Assembly: GCA_964606665.1 (NCBI GenBank)
Contig: CAZSHS010000006.1
Location: forward strand, 62,001 to 126,000
Length of the DNA: 64,000 nucleotides
Reading direction: 5' to 3'
Source: Aved-18 sp964606665
Lineage (GTDB): Bacteria > Cyanobacteriota > Vampirovibrionia > Obscuribacterales > Obscuribacteraceae
Below the pieces are notes generated by a model. It had not been told where the DNA came from. It searched no databases and saw nothing but the letters and a program-made list of their open reading frames with translations. Positions within the stretch are counted from its first letter, which is position 1. Each line of letters begins with the position of its first letter. The translations under genes and the position numbers were made by a program. Positions 9,372 to 18,096 of this stretch are shown here, one piece after another.

Positions 9372-12101
9372 TTATCTTCTGATTGACCATTGTTCAGGTT
9401 GATAGGTGCGCCACTGTTGTTGCGCCCACTGTCCACCGTCTGCTGATACTTGACCATCGCGACGTACGTTTGCCTTTAACAGAAATCCTGGATTTTTACC
9501 GTCATGAGCTGGCATCATCAATCCTACCCAGGTGCCTTTTTTGACAACAGTTGCTTGAACGTCTTGTCCGTTAATACTGACGGTGACTTTCGCTCCATTG
9601 TCCATAGCATATAACGCTTTCGCTCTGTCATTCATGGCAGCATTAGCGTCAGTCACGACATCACCAGTGGTGACAGTGGGAATCGCTGTTGCTGCTGCCA
9701 GGTCACGATCAGTACCGTTAATCTTTCGTTCCCACTCAGGTGTTCGGAAAGATTGCATCAATCGATTCTGACTATCCCTTTGTTTGTCTAGCGTGGGTAG
9801 ATTATTCGCGTCGTTGATAGCTTTGGTTCTGTCGAACCTAGCCGTAGCAAGAATTGCGGTAGATCTTGGACCTTCGCCTACTGGATTTCCATTTCTATCA
9901 GTAGCCACTTCACCTGTTGCGGTGAGTTTCGCTTTTTGTTCTGTCATAGTCAATTGATATGTGTCTCTGCTACCAGGCATCCTGGTCATTGAAGCCTCGT
10001 AAACGTATTTTTGACCGTCTCTTTCCCTGATAAAATTGGTTGTACCTCGTGTGAAGTCAGCATTCCACTTCGTCTCGGGTTGATTGAACATGGCAGCAAG
10101 AGACTGCGCTGCAAGCGTGTCTGGAGTAGCGGGATTAACTACAGCATCTTGTAATGATGTTCTCGATTTGGCAACGAGATCGGCTGAAATTTCTCCAGTT
10201 CTTATGGGAGCGATTTCGCCTGATCCAGCCATTGTTCTGAGAGCATTTTGATCCATTCCAAAATCGATTGGGTAACCGTACGGATTGGCTGCAGCATCTC
10301 TAAGTAAAGCTTTTGCCGTCAGTTTGGCTAAATTGTCCGCCCGACTAGTCGGCGTAAGAGCAGCTTCCAAGCTGGCTCTCGTCACATACCCGGATGTTGA
10401 ATCCTTCAATTGATTAAATACTGGATCCGTCGACGCAACACGTGCAACCGCTTCTGGTCTAAGTGATGCAAGCAATGCATTTGCTTGACCGATGTTTTCC
10501 GGATTGCCCACTTGTGGATTAACCATGTCTGTGCGGATAGCATTGCGAGCCGTTGTTAAACTCGGATTTTCTCCGCGCTGAAGACGGTTTGCAAGATCGG
10601 TGTAACTATCTATAGCCGTTTTTGTCGGCTGATAAATAGATGTGGTGTCAGCCGCTACTGGAGTTCTATTTGACTCAAATTGACCTAATTCACTTGCCTT
10701 AAGTCGGCTCTGATCGCTGCCGAACCATGACGCAAACCATCCAGGTATCGAGCCATCCCCTCCCCAATCTTTTCCATCGGCTCGTTCGATTTGTTGAAAG
10801 TTTTGTTTGGCAGCAAGAGCTGCAAGCCTTTCCATGCCAGATTTAGTAGTGTCATTGGCTCGGGCTGTGAGGTCACCTTGATTCCAACCCCAAAAACCAG
10901 CATTGTTACCGCCAAGCTGAGAATTTACGAGCTTTCCTAAATATCCATCTCTGTTTAGAGCAGACAATACTTGAGTCATTTTGGCTTCATTACCTGTGAT
11001 GCCATTTTGTTGCATGCGTGCTGTGATATCGGTAATAGCTCTTGTTTGAGCGTCACCGGGAGGCATATCCAGAGCTTTCTTGATGTCGTTCGCCGCTGTA
11101 AGGCTCACTTGATCAGGTCGAATAGTGTTGTAGTTGATGTCAGTCGGACTTGTTGTGGCGCCAACAGTGGTGTCTGCAGCGGGGCGTGGAGTAGCTCCTA
11201 GTGCTGTTTCTTGATTTTCGGAATATTTTTTTATTTCATCGCTCGACAGCCTGTCGTAATAGACCCAGTTTTTTCCATTTGCTTTGTCTATGTCTTGAAA
11301 CCTGCGCATAGCAGTGGTTGCGGCAAGTGTTTTGAGTGGATCTGCATTGCTCCTATCTCTAGCCATTTCGGTTAGCCGAGTTGCAGTGATACCACCACCT
11401 GTGAAGTCATCACTTCCCGCATCTGTCAAAAGTTTACTCTTTACCAAAAGACCATCAACCTTGCGATCTTCGAGGGCTCTTGCAAGCGCTTCATGATTGC
11501 GAGAACCTGGTCTATACTCTGCAGTTTTTAGAATGTCGTTAATCGCTCTGGTCCCTGCATCTGTAGGATTAAGCAAATTAGCTTTGATTTGATCTGCCAA
11601 CTTGTTCACTTTTGGTCCCAAATGGTTTGGACCAGCAATTAAAGCCTCGCGCTGAGCGCGTTGTTGTTCAGAGAATTTCTGAATCTGCTCTGCGGTAATA
11701 CCAGCCGGGTTTGGCGTTGCTAGCTTGGAAATTTCATTATAATTTGTATGGAGATACTTGGCCTTGAACCTCTCTAGGGCAGGTAGGCTAGTGTCCTTCA
11801 TTCTATTAGACAATTCTTCTTGCGATAGAGCAAGGTCGGCATTGCGATCTGAAGAACTAACAGTCCTATCTGAGGTAAGAGAGTCTGTGCCTATGATAGC
11901 TGGCATGACTCCTCGGTCCACCAAAGTGGACATCATTCGATTCGCGGCAGTACTAGTGATACTGGTGTCACGCGTGAATGCGGCTTCGCTTAAAAGGCGG
12001 TTAGCAGTCGCTTCGGCATCTGTGGTCGTTTGCCACTGCTCCTGTCCCTCGCCAACTGATTCGACTGCATCAGTCGCTTTTTCCCTTTGTGCTTCACTCA
12101 T
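9372..12101 (-). CDS. Large repeat protein with four degenerate EF-hand-like modules, function unknown
   Basis: A 909-residue protein with no recognised family and no signal peptide. Reading the sequence shows a module repeated about four times (roughly residues 30-145, 180-295, 350-476 and 515-625). Each module has a conserved TRAI..DI-like lead-in, a loop ending in a hydrophobic residue, and an alanine-rich helix. The loop of copy 1, DRNADLALSQEEL (85-97), fits the EF-hand calcium loop (acidic or Asn at 1, 3 and 5, hydrophobic at 8, Glu at 12). The other copies keep the spacing but have lost the ligands (for example DDFTGGGITATRL). Each copy ends with a second motif such as LSSDEIKKY or ITAEQIQKF. 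The C-terminal 280 residues are a separate beta-rich region. The ATG start has GGAGA upstream. The S41 gene follows 288 bases downstream on the same strand. Function unknown; a scaffold or calcium-related role is inference. Confidence 0.75.
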   Translation of the reverse strand: MSEAQREKATDAVESVGEGQEQWQTTTDAEATANRLLSEAAFTRDTSITSTAANRMMSTLVDRGVMPAIIGTDSLTSDRTVSSSDRNADLALSQEELSNRMKDTSLPALERFKAKYLHTNYNEISKLATPNPAGITAEQIQKFSEQQRAQREALIAGPNHLGPKVNKLADQIKANLLNPTDAGTRAINDILKTAEYRPGSRNHEALARALEDRKVDGLLVKSKLLTDAGSDDFTGGGITATRLTEMARDRSNADPLKTLAATTAMRRFQDIDKANGKNWVYYDRLSSDEIKKYSENQETALGATPRPAADTTVGATTSPTDINYNTIRPDQVSLTAANDIKKALDMPPGDAQTRAITDITARMQQNGITGNEAKMTQVLSALNRDGYLGKLVNSQLGGNNAGFWGWNQGDLTARANDTTKSGMERLAALAAKQNFQQIERADGKDWGGDGSIPGWFASWFGSDQSRLKASELGQFESNRTPVAADTTSIYQPTKTAIDSYTDLANRLQRGENPSLTTARNAIRTDMVNPQVGNPENIGQANALLASLRPEAVARVASTDPVFNQLKDSTSGYVTRASLEAALTPTSRADNLAKLTAKALLRDAAANPYGYPIDFGMDQNALRTMAGSGEIAPIRTGEISADLVAKSRTSLQDAVVNPATPDTLAAQSLAAMFNQPETKWNADFTRGTTNFIRERDGQKYVYEASMTRMPGSRDTYQLTMTEQKAKLTATGEVATDRNGNPVGEGPRSTAILATARFDRTKAINDANNLPTLDKQRDSQNRLMQSFRTPEWERKINGTDRDLAAATAIPTVTTGDVVTDANAAMNDRAKALYAMDNGAKVTVSINGQDVQATVVKKGTWVGLMMPAHDGKNPGFLLKANVRRDGQVSADGGQWAQQQWRTYQPEQWSIRR

Positions 12102-12346
12102 AAGATTTCTCCGCCATTCTTAGGCTTTATCCATAGATTGAGGATATTCGTGCAAAATTTCGTTAACCCCAACTATATATACCCTTTACACTTTTCGGCT
12201 TAACCGAAAGGCTCTCGATTTCAGACTTATCGGCACCTTTTGGTACCCTCCGCAAACATTATGCGCAATGAAATGAGACTTGTCATTGGGAGAAATACGT
12301 AGTAGATCGGCAATCGCGCCTAAAATGTTAGCTGCGATACATTTTT
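12102..12346 (-). promoter_or_regulatory. Upstream region of the 909-residue gene with possible promoter
   Basis: On the minus strand a TATATAT box at 12174-12180 lies about 75 bases upstream of the ATG, with TTAAGC about 16 bases further upstream as a weak -35. The hairpin TTTCGG-CTTAA-CCGAAA (12193-12209) overlaps the spacer. The box context GGGTATATATA resembles AGGTATATATA upstream of the secreted coiled-coil gene at 24969. This is a candidate promoter only. Confidence 0.3.
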
Positions 12347-13297
12347 TTAGCGAGCAACCTTCAATTTACCGGCCTTAACGCCCTGGTAAGGATGGTTTTC
12401 GTCATAAACCTGAATAGTTTCAGACAACTTGCCTAATTCTTGAGCCAGTGTTTGAACCGCCTCTGGCATGCCTGTGTGTACTGCAAAGCGAAAGAGTTGC
12501 TGACCGATAATTCCCAATCGAGTTTTAAAACTAGGAAGGACATACGGATCTAATATAGGCGTTTCCAGCGGATCGATATCGGCACGTTGAAAGGCACATG
12601 CTGCACTCACGCGCGGACCAATCGCTTTGTCACTAGACTTACTACCCCAGTGAATCAAAGATTCGTTCCAGGACAAAATAGATCCGCTTTTGGCCGGAAG
12701 TGCACGGATGCTTTGAAGGTCTTTAAATTCAAGTTCGAATGTTCCGGGACGGTGCGGATAATTGGCGTCGCGTCTAGCTGGTAGCACATACATGCAACCA
12801 TTCCAGAGAGTGGCATCGTTTAAAGCGATCCAGATGGTCATGCTATTGGGCATTCCATCTTTGCGGATAGTAATGGTTTGCGCTCTGTCGCGATGTGGTG
12901 CCCAGCCAGATCCACCCTGGTCAGGTGCTACATGATAGACCCAGAAATTGGGTAATTGTCTGTAATTAGCGCCAAGTATGTGATTTAAAACAGAGCCTGC
13001 ACGTTGATAAACTTGCCAGAATTCGTCGTAAACCATGGCAAAAATAGTTGGCCATTGCTCCAGTGCAAGCACCTTAACAGCGTCTGCCAGTTTAGTCATT
13101 TCATTTTGATCAAGCACTGGTTCGCTAATGAAGTAACCGTCCTGAACCATATCTTTTTTCAAAGCTTCGAGCACATCTTTGCTCAAATTAGCTGGTGACC
13201 AGGATTTTTTAGCTGACGCGCCTTCAATTTGTAAATCAGGATTTAACCGGATCCAGAAATCTTTATCGCAAGCTAAGTCGTAATAGGTTTTAGCCAT
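12347..13297 (-). CDS. Phytanoyl-CoA dioxygenase (PhyH) family protein
   Basis: A 316-residue Fe(II)/2-oxoglutarate-dependent oxygenase-like protein. The facial triad is visible as H135-x-D137 (PHRDRAQTITIR) and H216 (LIHWGSKSSD), with R229 (GPRVS) positioned to bind 2-oxoglutarate. The conserved N-terminal DGYFISEPVLD, typical of the PhyH fold, and the jelly-roll strand MTIWIALNDATLWNGCMYVLP between the ligands support the family. The substrate cannot be read from sequence; family members hydroxylate lipids, small metabolites and secondary metabolites. The gene starts 19 bases downstream of the 620-residue coiled-coil gene on the same strand, so they may form an operon. The ribosome site is weak. 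Confidence 0.88.
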   Translation of the reverse strand: MAKTYYDLACDKDFWIRLNPDLQIEGASAKKSWSPANLSKDVLEALKKDMVQDGYFISEPVLDQNEMTKLADAVKVLALEQWPTIFAMVYDEFWQVYQRAGSVLNHILGANYRQLPNFWVYHVAPDQGGSGWAPHRDRAQTITIRKDGMPNSMTIWIALNDATLWNGCMYVLPARRDANYPHRPGTFELEFKDLQSIRALPAKSGSILSWNESLIHWGSKSSDKAIGPRVSAACAFQRADIDPLETPILDPYVLPSFKTRLGIIGQQLFRFAVHTGMPEAVQTLAQELGKLSETIQVYDENHPYQGVKAGKLKVAR

Positions 13298-13316
13298 GCC
13301 TGTTTCATGCCCCTAA

Positions 13317-15179
13317 TCATTGTTTTTTAACTTGAGTAGGTTTAGATAACTTATCTATGTCTTTTTCTAATTTTTCTAAATCAGATTTCAAAGCCATGAT
13401 TTCCCAGTCGCTGAGCCTGTCGTCTGAGGCTTTAAAAGATGAACCGATAGAGTTTATTCTTTCCATTTCATCAGAGAAATATTCAAGTTTGGCCTTTGCA
13501 ATAGTGCCTTTAGCTTTTGCCTCTTCTAATTTAGAGGTAACTTTATTTTGCAATTTATCGATGTCTGGTAAAGGAGGAAGCAGCTCAGCCAGTTTCTTTT
13601 CGAGATTGTCGTATTGTTGGCTCAACTGGACTATATCTTCGTCAGTTAAGAGCCCATCGCGCTTTAGTCTTGTTTCCAAAAAGGAAATACGAGAACCTTC
13701 GCGTCTCAATTCCTCTGCTTTTTTTATTGCTACTCGATTGGACGCCAGAGCCTCATTCAAACGACGCTCTATTTCTAGTTTTCGTTCTTGAACGTCGGGC
13801 AAATTTTGCAGTGAGCTTTCAAGTTTGCTATTGAGTGAATCCAATTCACTTGATATGACGAGCACTTCGGAATCGCTCAACTCATTGTCTTGTTTGAATA
13901 CTTTTAGTTTCTTTTCTATCGAATCGAGACCTTTGTCCATTTCTTGAGCGTTCATGCCTTGTTTGAATCGTTTGGCGTCATTCACTTCTTTGACACGTTT
14001 GCGTAGCATATCAATTTTGGTCGACAAGTCAGGCTTTTTGCCTACACTTTTGGATGACTCCACCATATTCTGTTTGAGAGTCTCAAGCTCACGAACCACA
14101 GTTAAGATTTCACTATCTGTAAATGAATTGTCCGCTTTGAAGAGTGATTCGAGCGTTTCTATGCGACTGTTTTCTTGTTTGAATTGGTCTAATTGTAGGA
14201 TAGAAAAACTTGCTTTTGAATTTGAATCGTCAAGCATGGTGCGAATTTCGGACTGAAGCGAATCGATACTTTTTATTGCCGACGATACTTCTCCTGGTGC
14301 TAATTGATTTAATCTGGTGCCAATTTTATCCAGTTCCAAAGCCAAGTTTAAAACTTCTTTTGGGTCAAGCTTTTTATCTGAGGCTTTAAATGCAAGGTAG
14401 TCTTTTTCTGTTTGTTGGATTCTGGTGTTAATTTCAGCTTCTTGCACTGATGTTAGTCTTTTTTGTTTGACTAGATTGTTTTTTCTGTTTTTCAGTCTAT
14501 CCAAACGCGCATCGATGCTAGGTCCGGCGATTGATCTTACCCTCAAGTCCTTTTCCAGCTCTAGATTTAACTGATCTAAATCATAAGACAAAGCCAACAT
14601 CTCAGAGTGGCTCAGTTTGTTATCTTGTCTGTACGATTTTTCTTTATCTTTTATGTTCTGCAAGCTGTTTTTGAATTTGGCTGCCTGGCTATTGGTCAAA
14701 CGCCCAGACAAAAAATCTTCTGCGATTTCTTTTTCTAGCTGATCTTGTTTGCCAGATAAATCTGTAATTGCCGTTTTTCGCTTAGCCAGTCTCAACTCGA
14801 GGTCCTGGCTCAATTTGTCCAGGTCTAAAATGAGACGAACTCGCTCCCAAATGGTTAATTTGCCGTCTGTAGTAAATTCTTTGTTTAACTGGACCACTCT
14901 ATCAAGAGTAGCTTTTAGCTGTTGAGCCTGGTCTTGAGTCAGACGTTCTTCCCCTAATGCATGAGTTATTTCTTTGTCCAGGCTGGAAATTCGAGCACTG
15001 ACGTCAACAAATGCTGGCACCCCAGCCCAATTAAACTGGTCTGCGGATTCTTCTTTGTTCTTATTTGTCTCTTTGCTTTGGGCCAAAACCGAACTAGAAC
15101 TTTGATTTGAGACATTAAGCAGACATATTGATGCTGCAAGGGCAAACTTAGTTAAATTTTGGGGTGTTGATTTTTTCAT
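13317..15179 (-). CDS. Secreted coiled-coil protein with seven ~75-residue helical repeats
   Basis: A 620-residue protein with a Sec signal peptide (MKKSTPQ..., probable cleavage after VLA near residue 33). The rest is almost entirely charged alpha-helix arranged as seven repeats, at about residues 58-130, 140-212, 218-293, 302-372, 383-460, 465-540 and 543-612. Each repeat ends with a signature of the form F(K/T)xDxxLTxxExxxLxxDLDxLxxxL, for example DGKLTIWERVRLILDLDKL, DNKLSHSEMLALSYDLDQL and DDRLSDWEIMALKSDLEKL. The D-x-x-L-S/T-x-x-E core resembles half an EF-hand loop, but no full calcium loop is present. I know no named family. It is presumably periplasmic or surface-exposed, as a spacer or binding scaffold. 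PhyH follows 19 bases downstream. Confidence 0.85.
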   Translation of the reverse strand: MKKSTPQNLTKFALAASICLLNVSNQSSSSVLAQSKETNKNKEESADQFNWAGVPAFVDVSARISSLDKEITHALGEERLTQDQAQQLKATLDRVVQLNKEFTTDGKLTIWERVRLILDLDKLSQDLELRLAKRKTAITDLSGKQDQLEKEIAEDFLSGRLTNSQAAKFKNSLQNIKDKEKSYRQDNKLSHSEMLALSYDLDQLNLELEKDLRVRSIAGPSIDARLDRLKNRKNNLVKQKRLTSVQEAEINTRIQQTEKDYLAFKASDKKLDPKEVLNLALELDKIGTRLNQLAPGEVSSAIKSIDSLQSEIRTMLDDSNSKASFSILQLDQFKQENSRIETLESLFKADNSFTDSEILTVVRELETLKQNMVESSKSVGKKPDLSTKIDMLRKRVKEVNDAKRFKQGMNAQEMDKGLDSIEKKLKVFKQDNELSDSEVLVISSELDSLNSKLESSLQNLPDVQERKLEIERRLNEALASNRVAIKKAEELRREGSRISFLETRLKRDGLLTDEDIVQLSQQYDNLEKKLAELLPPLPDIDKLQNKVTSKLEEAKAKGTIAKAKLEYFSDEMERINSIGSSFKASDDRLSDWEIMALKSDLEKLEKDIDKLSKPTQVKKQ

Positions 15180-15296
15180 GAGCCAATTCCATATATAGCA
15201 AGCTAATAATTTTACTGGTTTACTCCTTCAAAGACTGATTCAAAGGGGGAACAACTTGGCAAAACCAGAATAATGAGGTCTGGAGGTTTTTAATCG

Positions 15297-16449
15297 ATGA
15301 AGGCGTTTTCCCTGAAAAATGGACTGGCACTTGTTTTAATGCTCAGTTGTCTGCCGGCGTTCGCCGACGACACAGCCGGATCTTATTATGATCAGGGCAT
15401 TTCTTTGATGAAACAGAAGAATTTTAAGGATGCCGTTCAGGCATTTGACATGTCAGTAGGTATGGCCGCTACAGATGCTCGAGCATATATGAAGCGGGGG
15501 CAGTGCTTTTTTGAACTTGGGCACTATGACTTGGCTGTATCTGATTTTACTCAAGCAATGAATTATTCGCAAAACGATGCTGCGCCTTATTTGTCGCGAG
15601 GCATTGCTTATTCAAAACAGGGTAAGCATCTAGATGCAATTAAGGATTTTGAAAAAGCAATCAATCTCGATCCCACCTTGTCTGGTGCGTACCAGGGCAT
15701 GGGCGATGCCCTTGCTCAAAAAGGTGACAACGCTCAAGCAATGCAGAATTATAATTTAGCTCTCAAGCAAGATTCGCGCAACACTAGTGTTCTTGTTGCC
15801 AGAGCTGATTTGAATAAAGTGCTTGGTCGCAATGCCGAGGCGCTCAAAGATTACAGTATGGCCATTGAACTTGCACCAACATCAAATATTGCTTACATCC
15901 ATCGTGGTACTGCNNNNNNNNNNTGCATACAGTGGCATGTCTCGTCCTGAAGACGCAATTAAAGACTACGATAAGGCCCTTTCTCTGGATCCAGATAATA
16001 CTGAATTGAAAGAAAAGAGGGGCAAAGAATTTTTCAAACTGAAAAATGCCAAAAAAGCACTATCCGATTTTGGTGATGCTATTAAGCAAGATCCGACCGA
16101 TTCGGATTTGTACTATCACCGAGCTAAGGCTCATATGCAGTTGGGTGAGGATGGAGCAGCAATGGAAGACCTGGAATATGCAATCAGGCTAGATCCAAAT
16201 GAGGCGAACTTTTATTTGGCTCGGGCATTTTTATGGCACAAGAAAGGAAAATCCATTCTGGCACGCGAAGACATTAAAAGAGCCCAGTTTTTTAAGCCGG
16301 ACTTGCCGAAAGATATTCGATTTTCAGACGATCCCAAAAATCAAGATGTCTGGGATGAAGAAACCTTCTTGAGTGACATAAATAAAACTGGTGATAAAGA
16401 CACTTCAGAAGTGCTTCAAAATCAAGGCTCTTTGGGCAATACCAATTAA
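15297..16449 (+). CDS. Secreted tetratricopeptide repeat protein, interrupted by an assembly gap
   Basis: An ATG at 15297 with GGAGG about 10 bases upstream opens a protein with a signal peptide (cleavage near AFA-DD, residue 23), followed by consecutive TPR units. Typical pieces are AYMKRGQCFFELGHYDLAVSDF, split by the repeat boundary, and AYQGMGDALAQKGDNAQAM. At 15914 the sequence runs into 10 unknown bases, after which TPR coding resumes in a different frame (AIKDYDKALSLDPDN) and runs to 16449. The frame change coincides exactly with the Ns, whose number is presumably arbitrary, so this is one gene with an unsequenced piece and not a true frameshift. About eight TPRs are visible, and the gap may hide more. 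The tail after about residue 350 is acidic and non-repetitive. It probably acts in protein-protein interaction in the periplasm. Confidence 0.85.
15914..15923. other. Assembly gap (10 N)
   Basis: Ten unknown bases lie inside the TPR gene. The flanking TPR reading frames do not match across exactly ten bases, so the real missing length differs from ten and is probably one or more TPR-coding units collapsed by the assembler. Confidence 0.95.
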
Positions 16450-16459
16450 AAAAGAGTTC

Positions 16460-16945
16460 TTACTCTTCGCTTGGTTGCAGACTAAAGGTTTCTTTGCCAA
16501 ATGGCTCATCACCTGAGCCACTCCAGCTATTGATGGCAGACATGCCCACCCCTTCAAAAGGTGCGCCCGCAAACGCAAATGGTAGGCTGAAAAGATAAGT
16601 CGTGGCAAGTAGGACTGGGTTTTTAGATTCGCCAATTAAGTCTTTAGAGCCTGCTTTGGTTTGGCGACCAAAGGCGCGAACAATTGAGACTGGTGTTCCT
16701 AAAATGAAGCCTGTAGTGAATGATGCCATGCGAACGGGCAATTTGACGTCAGAATGCTGTGACTTAAGCGGTGGCAAATCTTTATCAATAGGGGCATCGT
16801 CGCGTTTTTTTAGCTCGGGCGCCTGAATTGGATCTTTCAATTTAGCAGGACTTTCGTCTGTATTATCTTGTGCGCTAACTGGAGAAATTAGGCTAGCCAA
16901 GATTAGCGCGGATAAAAGTGACAATTTCTGGAAGCGATTTTTCAT
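16460..16945 (-). CDS. Secreted hypothetical protein
   Basis: A 161-residue protein with a clear Sec signal peptide (cleavage after VSA, about residue 25), then an acidic/proline linker and a C-terminal globular part. That part has two hydrophobic stretches (MASFTTGFILGTPVSIVRAF near 73-92 and LLATTYLFSLPFAFAGAPF near 112-130) and a Gly/Ser-rich end. The pattern of glycines in hydrophobic segments suggests an envelope protein that may be membrane-associated after processing. No family recognised. It is convergent with the TPR gene, 10 bases apart, and its promoter faces that of the DUF4870-like gene. Confidence 0.7.
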   Translation of the reverse strand: MKNRFQKLSLLSALILASLISPVSAQDNTDESPAKLKDPIQAPELKKRDDAPIDKDLPPLKSQHSDVKLPVRMASFTTGFILGTPVSIVRAFGRQTKAGSKDLIGESKNPVLLATTYLFSLPFAFAGAPFEGVGMSAINSWSGSGDEPFGKETFSLQPSEE

Positions 16946-17041
16946 GGCACTATTATGTCACCTTGGCATCCGTGTGGGGTTTGTGCGCAATACTGGGCAC
17001 TATAACTAAAGCAGAAGCTTTGCAATTTCGAGGTAACAAAA

Positions 17042-17473
17042 ATGCCCCCAGAACGGCAGACACCAGCGCCAAAACCGCAACCTGGACAACCACAAGTTCA
17101 AGACCCAACTGCTGTTTTCCAGCTCGATCAAAATAAAGCTGCAGCAACTTGTTATCTGCCCGTATTACCGGTCGCACCAAATGTCTTGTGGCTCATGACA
17201 GAGCCTTCAAAAAACAAAGAGTTGCGTTTCCATGCCTATCAGGGATTGGCAATTTTTGTAATTGCCTTTATTTTGTCGATGGCAGGCAACATCATAGATA
17301 TGTTTAGTCAAATTCCTATTATTGGTGCAATTTTTGGCATCATTAGCTGGCTTATCAAATTTGTGGCAATGGTAGCTTATTTTCTTGTCAGTGGATTTCT
17401 GGCTTACAAAGCTTACGAGGGCGAGAAAATCGTTCTGCCTTATCTTGGTCAATTTGCCGAAGACAAAGCTTGA
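17042..17473 (+). CDS. DUF4870/Tic20-like small membrane protein
   Basis: A 143-residue protein with a Pro/Gln-rich cytosolic lead (about 30 residues) and a membrane part with three or four helices. The motif order CYLPVLPVAPNVLWLMTE, then KNKELRFHAYQGL, then a Gly/Ile-rich helix pair and a final GFLAYKAYEGEKIVLPYLG, is characteristic of the DUF4870 family of small bacterial membrane proteins, distantly related to Tic20. The ATG has GAGGT upstream at good spacing. Function in the family is poorly known. The stop codon is directly followed by the convergent SprT-like gene (1 base between them). Confidence 0.8.
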   Translation: MPPERQTPAPKPQPGQPQVQDPTAVFQLDQNKAAATCYLPVLPVAPNVLWLMTEPSKNKELRFHAYQGLAIFVIAFILSMAGNIIDMFSQIPIIGAIFGIISWLIKFVAMVAYFLVSGFLAYKAYEGEKIVLPYLGQFAEDKA

Positions 17474-17474
17474 T

Positions 17475-18008
17475 TTAAAACAGAGTCAATTGACGCGGTG
17501 TTTGAACTCGTTCTTGCTTTATTGCCACTACTGGTTTGATGAATGGTTCAGGCGTTGGTGCGCCTTTTCGAACATTTCGAAAGAGCAGTTTACCTCGCTC
17601 CGCTCCACACTTGCGGCAATACATTCCAGATAGGCGAACGGGTCTGCGATGTCTACTAAATAGAGTTAGACATCCAGGGCAACGTGCTTGCCATGCACCT
17701 TCTGGTAAGCTTGCACTTTTGTCGCAAGCTGCAGGTGTGGCACCCACTCTTTTGCACATGTCGCGCCAAACTTGATTATGACCGTGTTTTACTCCGACCA
17801 AAGCATGAGCGATTTCGTGCAAAATGGTGTCTTGAACGTGTTTTTCGGTATTTTGTAAAACATAGATACGCGACAGCTCTATTTTCTTCTCGCCTTCTTT
17901 GCAAACACCAAGCATGCGCTTGCTGTTGTTGAATGAAAGCTGCCAGCCATCCAGGCTGTACAGATACATCAGTTCGTTGGCTAATATGCGCGCGTGGTCA
18001 ATGTCCAT
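17475..18008 (-). CDS. SprT-like zinc metalloprotease-fold protein
   Basis: A 177-residue protein with the SprT signature TILHEIAHALVGVKHGHNQVW: the H64-E65-x-x-H68 zinc site, plus H75 and H77 in the HGxxW-type extension. A C-terminal zinc ribbon follows (C110, C113, C131, C134). SprT-like proteins of this size in bacteria are mostly of unknown substrate; the eukaryotic relative Spartan cleaves DNA-protein crosslinks. No signal peptide is seen, so it is cytosolic. The final motif TPRQLTLF resembles the short hydrophobic C-terminal peptides (QL[SD]LF-like) that bind the DNA sliding clamp. That would fit a DNA-repair role, but it is inference. The start ATG is at 18008. Confidence 0.88.
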   Translation of the reverse strand: MDIDHARILANELMYLYSLDGWQLSFNNSKRMLGVCKEGEKKIELSRIYVLQNTEKHVQDTILHEIAHALVGVKHGHNQVWRDMCKRVGATPAACDKSASLPEGAWQARCPGCLTLFSRHRRPVRLSGMYCRKCGAERGKLLFRNVRKGAPTPEPFIKPVVAIKQERVQTPRQLTLF

Positions 18009-18096
18009 TCAAAAATTATAAGCGAGGATTTGATTGAAGTCAGCTATCCGCGCCAAGTTTTACTCTTATCGGCTCGATATGTGTACTGTATATCTG

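Noticed and set aside
15823..16449. Separate second TPR gene or a true frameshift after 15923
   Set aside because: The frame change falls exactly at the 10-N gap and the TPR pattern continues, so one interrupted gene is the simpler reading.
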